Positions 5,687 through 10,584 of a stretch of DNA of 10,584 nt are shown piece by piece (within the stretch, counting starts at the first letter, position 1; every line of letters begins with the position of its first letter). The notes beneath the pieces are model-generated. The model searched no databases, had not been told where the DNA came from, and was given only the letters and a program-made list of their open reading frames with translations. The translations under genes were made by a program, and so were the position numbers. The DNA is from Pseudomonadota bacterium (lineage in GTDB: Bacteria > Pseudomonadota > Gammaproteobacteria > Xanthomonadales > Xanthomonadaceae). The DNA lies in assembly GCA_023395465.1 (NCBI GenBank), contig JAEWZE010000263.1, forward strand, positions 1-10,584, in the 5' to 3' direction.

Positions 5687-8020
5687 ATGCACGCGTCCCA
5701 GCCCGCCCGCCCCTGGTACCGCTCCCCCTTGTCGCTTGCCATCGCCGGGAGCCTGGCCTGCTCGACGATTCCCGCACTTGCGCAGGACAGCCCGGCCGAC
5801 GGCACGCCGTCCGACCAGGCGGTCGACCTCGACACGGTGATGGTGACCGCCAACAAGCGCGTGGAGAATGTGCGCGAGGTCGGCGCCGCGATCAGCGTGA
5901 TCAGCGAGCGCCAGCTGGAGAATCTTGGGGCGGTTTCGCTGTCCGATTACGCCGCCTTCATCCCGGGCCTGCAGGTGCAGAACGACGGAACGCCGGGATT
6001 GACCCGGGTCTCGTTGCGCGGCGTCGCCGCGCTGTCCTCGGGCGCCACGGTGGCGACCTACATCGACGAAGTGCCAGTCGGCTCCAGCGGCATCTACCAA
6101 GGCGCGAGCACGCTGATGCTCGACCTGCTGCCCTACGACATCAGCCGCATCGAGGTGCTGCGCGGGCCCCAGGGCACGCTGTACGGTGCCGGCGCCATCG
6201 GCGGGCTGCTCAAGTACGTCACCGTGCCTGCGGACACCACGGCCGTGGAGGCCCGCGTGGGCCTGGGCCTGCGCTCGGTGGGCGGCGGCGAACAGGACTG
6301 GAACACGCGCTTCAGCGCCAGCCTGCCGCTGCAGCACGACCGCCTCGGCCTGCGGCTGGGCTTCGTGCGCAACGGCCTCCCGGGCTTCACCGACAACGCC
6401 GTGGACGGCCGCGAGAACATCAACGGCGGCGAGCAGGTGGGCGCGCGCGCCGCGTTGGCATGGGACGGCGAGCGCGTCGATGCCAGCCTGTCGATGCTGC
6501 ACCAGCGCATCCGCAGCGACGATCGCGCAGGGGTCGCGCTCGACCCGGGCACGCAGGCGCCGCTGAACGGCAAGGACGACGACCTGGCCTGGCAGCCGCG
6601 GCCGTTCGCGAAGGACCTGACCCTGTTCTCGCTCAGCCTGGACTGGGATCTGGGCTGGGGCAATTTCGTGTCCGCGACCGGCTGGTCGGAGAGCGAGACG
6701 CTGGACCAGATCGACTCGACCATCCAGTTCGGCGAAGTGGCCGACCAGCTGCTGGGCCTGCCCGAACCCGGCAGCTCGTTCGTGCGCTACACCTACGGGA
6801 TGGACAAGCTGACCCAGGAATTCCGGCTGTCCTCCGATACCGGCGGCCCCCTCGAGTGGATGGTGGGTGCCTTCTATACCCGGGAAGACGCGCTGCAGAG
6901 CCAGTTCGCCTGGCTGGGGCTGCGCGACGGCTCCCCGCTGCCGGCGCCGCTCGCCGCCGACTTCGGCACCCTGGCGATCATCAATCTTCCCAGCACCTAC
7001 AAGGAGGTGGCGCTGTTCGCCAACGGCTCATGGCGCTTCGGCGAGCGCTTCAAGCTCGACGCCGGCGTGCGCCAGGCACGTAACGACCAGTGGTTCAGCC
7101 AGAACGTGCCCGCCGGGATCCTCGCCGCCATTGGGGAATCTCCGGGCGAGTCCACCGAGGACGTGTTCACCTGGAGCCTGAGCCCGCAGTTCAGGTTGGC
7201 CCCGGACGTGATGCTGTACGCGCGCGCCGCCACCGGCTACCAGCCCGGAGGGCCCAACGTGGCGCTGGCCGGCATGCCGCCGCAGGTGGACTCTTCGATG
7301 CTCGACAGCTACGAGGTCGGACTCAAGTCGCAGTTCGCCGATCGCCGCGTGACCCTCGACGTGTCCGCGTTCCGGATCGACTGGGAGGACATCCAGGTCC
7401 TCTCGTCGTTCAACGGCGTGGGCGGGCTGGTCAACGGCGGCGAGGCCAGCAGTGAAGGCCTGGAACTGTCGGCATTGTTCCGCGCCACCGATGCACTGCA
7501 GCTCGGCTTCAACGCGGCCTATACCGACGCCAGCATCAAGAACGACTTCGAGCCGACAGTGATCCCGCAGGGCCCCGTGGACGTGATCCTCTGGACCGGC
7601 CTGGCTGGCGACCGCATGCCCTATTCGCCCAAGGTGTCCTGGACGGCGACGGCCGAGTACGCGTTCATGACAGCCGGCGGTCTCGGCGGGCAGGTGGGCG
7701 CCGCGCTGCGCTTCGTGGGCGACCGCCTGAACGAGACCACCGAACGGCAATGGCTTACCGCGCCGGGCGATCCCTCCACCGTCCTGGGGGAAGACATCAC
7801 CGCGCCGCTGACGCTCGACAGCTATCGTTCGCTGGACCTGTATGCCGGCATCGGCAAGGGCGGCTGGGAACTGCGCGCCTACGTCAACAATGCGACCGGG
7901 GAAGAAGCCTACCTGGCGATGATGCCGATGGACGGTGCCCTGACGGGTGCGCGCTCGCACCTGTCCGGGGTGCCGCTGCAGCCGCGCACGTTCGGGCTGG
8001 AGTTCGACCTGCGCTTCTGA
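5687..8020 (+). CDS. TonB-dependent outer-membrane receptor
   Basis: A 777-residue outer-membrane active transporter, of usual length for the family. The signal peptide covers about residues 1-32 (positive and aromatic start, hydrophobic core, ending PALA before Gln33). A TonB-box-like segment, DTVMVTANK, lies at 49-57. The plug domain spans about 60-180 and contains the typical SVSLSDYAAFIPGLQV, VSLRGV and RIEVLRGPQGTLYG segments. The 22-strand barrel fills the rest and ends in FDLRF with a terminal Phe, the outer-membrane insertion signal. There is no extra N-terminal signalling domain, so it is not expected to run a sigma/anti-sigma cascade. No siderophore genes are nearby. With peptide-processing enzymes and permeases on both sides, the load is more likely a peptide or cell-wall fragment than iron, but that is inference. 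It has its own promoter (P2), and the dgcN gene follows 52 bases after its stop. Confidence 0.9.
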   Translation: MHASQPARPWYRSPLSLAIAGSLACSTIPALAQDSPADGTPSDQAVDLDTVMVTANKRVENVREVGAAISVISERQLENLGAVSLSDYAAFIPGLQVQNDGTPGLTRVSLRGVAALSSGATVATYIDEVPVGSSGIYQGASTLMLDLLPYDISRIEVLRGPQGTLYGAGAIGGLLKYVTVPADTTAVEARVGLGLRSVGGGEQDWNTRFSASLPLQHDRLGLRLGFVRNGLPGFTDNAVDGRENINGGEQVGARAALAWDGERVDASLSMLHQRIRSDDRAGVALDPGTQAPLNGKDDDLAWQPRPFAKDLTLFSLSLDWDLGWGNFVSATGWSESETLDQIDSTIQFGEVADQLLGLPEPGSSFVRYTYGMDKLTQEFRLSSDTGGPLEWMVGAFYTREDALQSQFAWLGLRDGSPLPAPLAADFGTLAIINLPSTYKEVALFANGSWRFGERFKLDAGVRQARNDQWFSQNVPAGILAAIGESPGESTEDVFTWSLSPQFRLAPDVMLYARAATGYQPGGPNVALAGMPPQVDSSMLDSYEVGLKSQFADRRVTLDVSAFRIDWEDIQVLSSFNGVGGLVNGGEASSEGLELSALFRATDALQLGFNAAYTDASIKNDFEPTVIPQGPVDVILWTGLAGDRMPYSPKVSWTATAEYAFMTAGGLGGQVGAALRFVGDRLNETTERQWLTAPGDPSTVLGEDITAPLTLDSYRSLDLYAGIGKGGWELRAYVNNATGEEAYLAMMPMDGALTGARSHLSGVPLQPRTFGLEFDLRF

Positions 8021-8025
8021 GCCGT

Positions 8026-8042
8026 GCCGCCCCGCGGGCGGC
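8026..8042 (+). other. short GC hairpin between the receptor and dgcN genes
   Basis: GCCGCCC (8026-8032) pairs with GGGCGGC (8036-8042) around the 3-base loop CGC, 5 bases after the receptor stop. No T-run follows. As no promoter is visible before dgcN, the stem probably lets part of the transcription through, giving much receptor and less of the cytoplasmic enzyme. The function is inferred. Confidence 0.45.
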
Positions 8043-8072
8043 CAGCACCCACCGGATCGGGATCCACGCTGC

Positions 8073-9113
8073 ATGCATAACGCCGTTCCCGCGACGCGCG
8101 CCGCCGAAGCATTGCCGGGGCCTTACCTGCTGTTCCTCGGCGACATCACCGAGCCAGGCTACGCCAAGACCGCGTTCGGGCTGCTCGACTGGGCCAGCGA
8201 CCGCTGCGTGGGCGAATACGCGCTGGCCGGCGCCAGCGTGCGGACCGGGTTGCCGTTCCTCTCGCCGGCGCAGGCACGGTTGCTGGGCGCGCGTGCGATG
8301 GTGATCGGGGTGGCCAATCCGGGCGGCCGCATCCCGCCGAGCTGGATCGCGCCGCTGCTCGAGGCATTGCAGGCGGGGCTCGACCTGATCGGCGGCATGC
8401 ATGCGCGGCTGTCGGAGATCGAACCCCTGCGCAATGCCGCGGTGCTCCATGGCAGGCGCTTGGTCGACGTGCGCGAACCGCCGCAGGACCTGCCCGTGGC
8501 CAGCGGCCGCAAGCGCAGCGGACGACGCCTGCTCACCGTCGGCACCGACTGCGCGCTGGGCAAGAAGTACACCGCGCTGTCGCTGGCGCGGGCGTTCCGC
8601 GAGCGCGGACTGGACGCGGATTTCCGCGCCAGCGGACAGACCGGCATCCTGATCGCGGGCCAGGGCGTGCCGATGGACGCGGTGGTCGCCGATTTCGCCG
8701 CCGGCGCAGCCGAGCTGCTGTCGCCCGATGCCGATCCGGCGCATTGGGATATCGTCGAAGGGCAGGGCTCGCTGTCGCATCCGGCCTATGCGGGCGTCTC
8801 GCTGGCGCTGCTGCACGGCAGCCAGCCCGATGTCATCGTGGTCTGCCACGAACACGGGCGCGAACGCATGCTCGGCCATCCGCACTACCTGCTGCCCTCG
8901 ATCGAGGAGACCATCGACCTGGCGCTGCGGCTGGGCGGTCGCACCAATCCGGCGATCCGCTGCGCCGGCGTCAGCCTCAACACCGGCAGCCTGGACGCCA
9001 GTGCCGCGCAGCGCGCGATTGCCGACACCGTCGCCCGCCTGGGCCTGCCGGTGGCCGATCCCATGCGCGGCGGCGAGGCCTTCGCGCGCCTGGTCGACGC
9101 CTGCCTGGCATGA
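8073..9113 (+). CDS. dgcN: DUF1611 family protein, DgcN-type N-acetyltransferase acting on D-glutamate
   Basis: A 346-residue soluble protein with both DUF1611 parts. The N-terminal Rossmann-like domain (about 15-140) shows AMVIGVANPGGRIPPSW and GLDLIGGMHARLSEI. The C-terminal P-loop-like domain (about 150-340) shows the family hallmark GTDCALGKKYTAL (157-169), then ASGQTGI, VEGQGSLSHPAY (228-239) and VVCHEHGR. In marine Pseudoalteromonas, a protein of this family (DgcN) was shown to make N-acetyl-D-Glu, which its partner DgcA converts to N-acetyl-L-Glu. Finding a DUF1611 gene with an enolase-type epimerase in one cluster fits that pathway. N-acetyl-L-Glu could then enter arginine metabolism or be deacetylated. 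The ATG at 8073 gives the family's usual N-terminus; earlier in-frame codons lie inside the receptor gene. The upstream ribosome site is weak. The stop overlaps the next start by ATGA, so translation is coupled. Family certain; D-Glu as substrate likely but unproven here. Confidence 0.85.
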   Translation: MHNAVPATRAAEALPGPYLLFLGDITEPGYAKTAFGLLDWASDRCVGEYALAGASVRTGLPFLSPAQARLLGARAMVIGVANPGGRIPPSWIAPLLEALQAGLDLIGGMHARLSEIEPLRNAAVLHGRRLVDVREPPQDLPVASGRKRSGRRLLTVGTDCALGKKYTALSLARAFRERGLDADFRASGQTGILIAGQGVPMDAVVADFAAGAAELLSPDADPAHWDIVEGQGSLSHPAYAGVSLALLHGSQPDVIVVCHEHGRERMLGHPHYLLPSIEETIDLALRLGGRTNPAIRCAGVSLNTGSLDASAAQRAIADTVARLGLPVADPMRGGEAFARLVDACLA

Positions 9114-10213
9114 CGCGCGCATCCACCTGGTTCCAGCGCTACCTGCTGCCGGGCTTCGTGTTCCAGGCCGCGGTGATCGCCGGCGGCTACGCCACCGGAC
9201 GCGAGCTGGTCGAGTTCTTCCTGCCGGCCGGCCCCTGGGGCGGCCTGCTCGGCATGGCGGTGAGCATGCTGGTGTGGAGCGTGGTGCTGATGCTCAGTTT
9301 CGAGCTGGCACGGCTGGCGCGGGCCTACGACTACCGCGCCTTCTTCCGCGTGCTGCTGGGCCGCGGCTGGGTCGCGTTCGAGCTCGGCTACCTGCTGCTG
9401 ATGCTGGTGATCCTGGCGGTGATGGGCGCGGCGGCCGGCGAGATCGCGCACAGCCTGTTCGGGCTGCCGCGAGTGGCCGGCTCGCTGGCCATGATCGCCG
9501 CCACCGGCGCGATGCTGGTGTGCAGCGGTGCGGCGATCGAGAAGTTCCTGGTCGCCTCGGTCGGCTATCTGTACCTGGTCTACTTCGTGTTCGTGGCCTG
9601 GTGCGTGTGGGCGTTCGGCGACCGCATCGGCGCGGCGTTCGCATCGGTGCCGGTGGACGGCCAGTGGTTCGGTGCCGGGGTCACCTATGCCGGCTACAAC
9701 GTCGCCACCATCCCGGCAGTGCTGTTCTGCGTGCGCCACTTCGGGCGGCGGCGCGAGGCGCTGGTGGCCGGCGCGCTGGCCGGGCCGCTGGGCATGCTGC
9801 CGGGCGTGGCGTTCTACATCGCGATGATGGGCTGGCACCTGGAGATCGCCGACCAGGCGCTGCCGTCGGCGTTCCTGCTGGCGCGGCTGCAGGCGCCCTG
9901 GTTCGAGTGGGCGTTCCAGATCGCGGTGATGCTGACCCTGGTCGACACCGGCGTGGCCCTGCTGCACGCGATCAACGAGCGCGTGGCCAATGCATGGAGC
10001 GAGCGGGGCCGGACCATGCCGCGTCCGCTGCGGCCGGCCATCGCCGTCGGGGTGATGTTGGTGGCGGTGTACGCGGCCACCGCCTTCGGCCTGGTCGACC
10101 TGATCGCGAAGGGCTACGGCACGCTGACCTGGTATTTCCTGGCGATCTACGTCTTGCCGCTGCTGACCTGGGGGCTGTGGCTGCTGTGGCGGCGCGCGGA
10201 TCCCGCCCACTGA
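9110..10213 (+). CDS. YkvI-like membrane permease (APC-type fold)
   Basis: A 367-residue inner-membrane protein with about ten hydrophobic helices. Helix 1 contains AGGYATGRELVEFF (24-37), which resembles the AGFATGxE segment of the Bacillus YkvI family. The Gly pair there and a second broken helix around TYAGYNVATIP (192-202) look like the unwound substrate-binding helices 1 and 6 of amino acid transporters with the LeuT-type fold. No transport substrate is established for this family as far as I know. It begins in the ATGA overlap with dgcN, so the two proteins are made in linked amounts. This suggests it handles the DgcN substrate or product: uptake of D-Glu or another free D-amino acid, or export of an acetylated product. 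The next gene starts 20 bases downstream. Membrane protein and family quite sure; substrate inferred. Confidence 0.75.
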   Translation: MTRASTWFQRYLLPGFVFQAAVIAGGYATGRELVEFFLPAGPWGGLLGMAVSMLVWSVVLMLSFELARLARAYDYRAFFRVLLGRGWVAFELGYLLLMLVILAVMGAAAGEIAHSLFGLPRVAGSLAMIAATGAMLVCSGAAIEKFLVASVGYLYLVYFVFVAWCVWAFGDRIGAAFASVPVDGQWFGAGVTYAGYNVATIPAVLFCVRHFGRRREALVAGALAGPLGMLPGVAFYIAMMGWHLEIADQALPSAFLLARLQAPWFEWAFQIAVMLTLVDTGVALLHAINERVANAWSERGRTMPRPLRPAIAVGVMLVAVYAATAFGLVDLIAKGYGTLTWYFLAIYVLPLLTWGLWLLWRRADPAH

Positions 10214-10232
10214 CTTCCCGGAGGACTGGGCC

Positions 10233-10584
10233 ATGTTCGTGAACCGTCTGTGTGTCGCCGTCGTGGCGCTGTTCCTGTTCGCCGGCGCCGCCATCGCCGC
10301 GCCGCCCGCCGGCTTCGATGCACGCGTGCTCGAAGCCATGCGCAGCCGCGACGTGCCGGGCATGGCGATCTCGATCGTCAAGGACGGCAGGATCGTGCAC
10401 GCCACGGGCTACGGCGTGCGCCGGATCGGCGGCAGCGAGCCGGTCGATGCCGACACGATCTTTCCCACCGGCTCCACCGGCAAGGCGGTGACCGCCGCGG
10501 CGCTGGCGATCCTGGTCGACGAGGGCAAGCTCGGCTGGGACGATCCGGTGATCGACCACCTGCCGGACTTCCGCATGTACGACG
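10233..10584 (+). CDS. secreted serine hydrolase of the beta-lactamase fold, N-terminal part, runs off the right edge
   Basis: The first 117 residues of a second periplasmic serine hydrolase. Residues 1-22 are a signal peptide (MFVNRLCV, a hydrophobic core, cleavage near AIA/APP). VPGMAISIVKDGRIVHATGYG (41-61) is the usual first strand pair, and TGSTGK places the nucleophile at Ser81 with Lys84 in the SxxK motif. The following KAVTAAALAILVDEGKLGWDDPVIDHLP matches a large subgroup of such hydrolases that often end in a DUF3471 domain; that end is not in this window. The ATG has GGAGG (10220-10224) 8 bases upstream. It lies 20 bases after the permease gene and belongs to unit 2. Together with the hydrolase at 1165 the locus has two enzymes of this fold, of clearly different subtypes (STGK against SVSK). 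The YxN and KTG/HxG motifs lie beyond the edge, so activity cannot be judged. Confidence 0.85.
   Translation, partial: MFVNRLCVAVVALFLFAGAAIAAPPAGFDARVLEAMRSRDVPGMAISIVKDGRIVHATGYGVRRIGGSEPVDADTIFPTGSTGKAVTAAALAILVDEGKLGWDDPVIDHLPDFRMYD

Noticed and set aside
8054..8065. GGATC-GG-GATCC upstream of dgcN as another copy of the operator
   Set aside because: It shares only a GGGATC core with the GGGATCATGATCCC sites, has different symmetry and has no -35/-10 elements around it; chance is likely in GC-rich sequence.
8885..10405. A 506-codon minus-strand open frame opposite the permease gene
   Set aside because: Same antisense pattern, with very high His/Gln/Arg content and no motif.
1..10584. 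tRNA, rRNA, CRISPR arrays, insertion sequences or phage genes
   Set aside because: No cloverleaf, spaced-repeat, transposase or terminal-inverted-repeat pattern was seen, and nearly all of the window is taken up by the listed genes.

Overview
The window is GC-rich (roughly two thirds G+C) with densely packed, overlapping genes on the plus strand. Protein style, codon use and gene content (TonB-dependent receptor, beta-lactamase-fold serine hydrolases, a POT transporter, an XRE-cupin regulator with a Lys/Arg/Ala/Pro tail) suggest a gammaproteobacterium of the Xanthomonadaceae/Lysobacteraceae. This assignment rests on recognition by eye, not on a search.

Layout. At the left edge, on the minus strand, lies the first 22 codons of a DUF72 (YecE-like) gene (1-67). 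A 154-base gap with nothing recognisable follows, then a minus-strand XRE-HTH/cupin regulator (222-938). A divergent 226-base control region (939-1164) separates it from a plus-strand cluster that runs to the right edge. Unit 1 is a signal-peptide serine hydrolase with four C-terminal membrane helices (1165-3189), an enolase-superfamily epimerase/racemase of the dipeptide epimerase/DgcA type (3248-4261) and a POT-family peptide transporter (4258-5523, overlapping by 4 bases). Unit 2 is a TonB-dependent receptor (5687-8020), a DUF1611/DgcN-type protein (8073-9113), a YkvI-like permease (9110-10213, overlapping by 4 bases) and a second serine hydrolase cut by the window end (10233-10584).

Units 1 and 2 each start with an almost identical promoter element: TTGACA, a 16-base spacer, then CATTAT or CATGAT, with 27 of 30 bases identical. 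The -10 sits inside a dyad, which in unit 2 is the perfect palindrome GGGATCATGATCCC. A degenerate copy (13 of 15 bases) lies upstream of the regulator gene, next to a cluster of CGGGAC words. The simplest reading is one regulon, probably controlled by the divergent XRE-cupin protein.

Together the genes look like a complete route for acquiring and catabolising peptides or amino acids that contain D-glutamate or other D-residues, such as cell-wall fragments. The receptor would bring substrate across the outer membrane, two periplasmic serine hydrolases would trim it, and the POT and YkvI-like permeases would carry products across the inner membrane. In the cytoplasm DgcN would N-acetylate D-Glu and the DgcA-type enzyme would epimerise either N-acetyl-D-Glu or an L-Ala-D-Glu-type dipeptide. 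The enzyme families are well supported by motifs. The substrate, the operator assignment and the pathway as a whole are inference.
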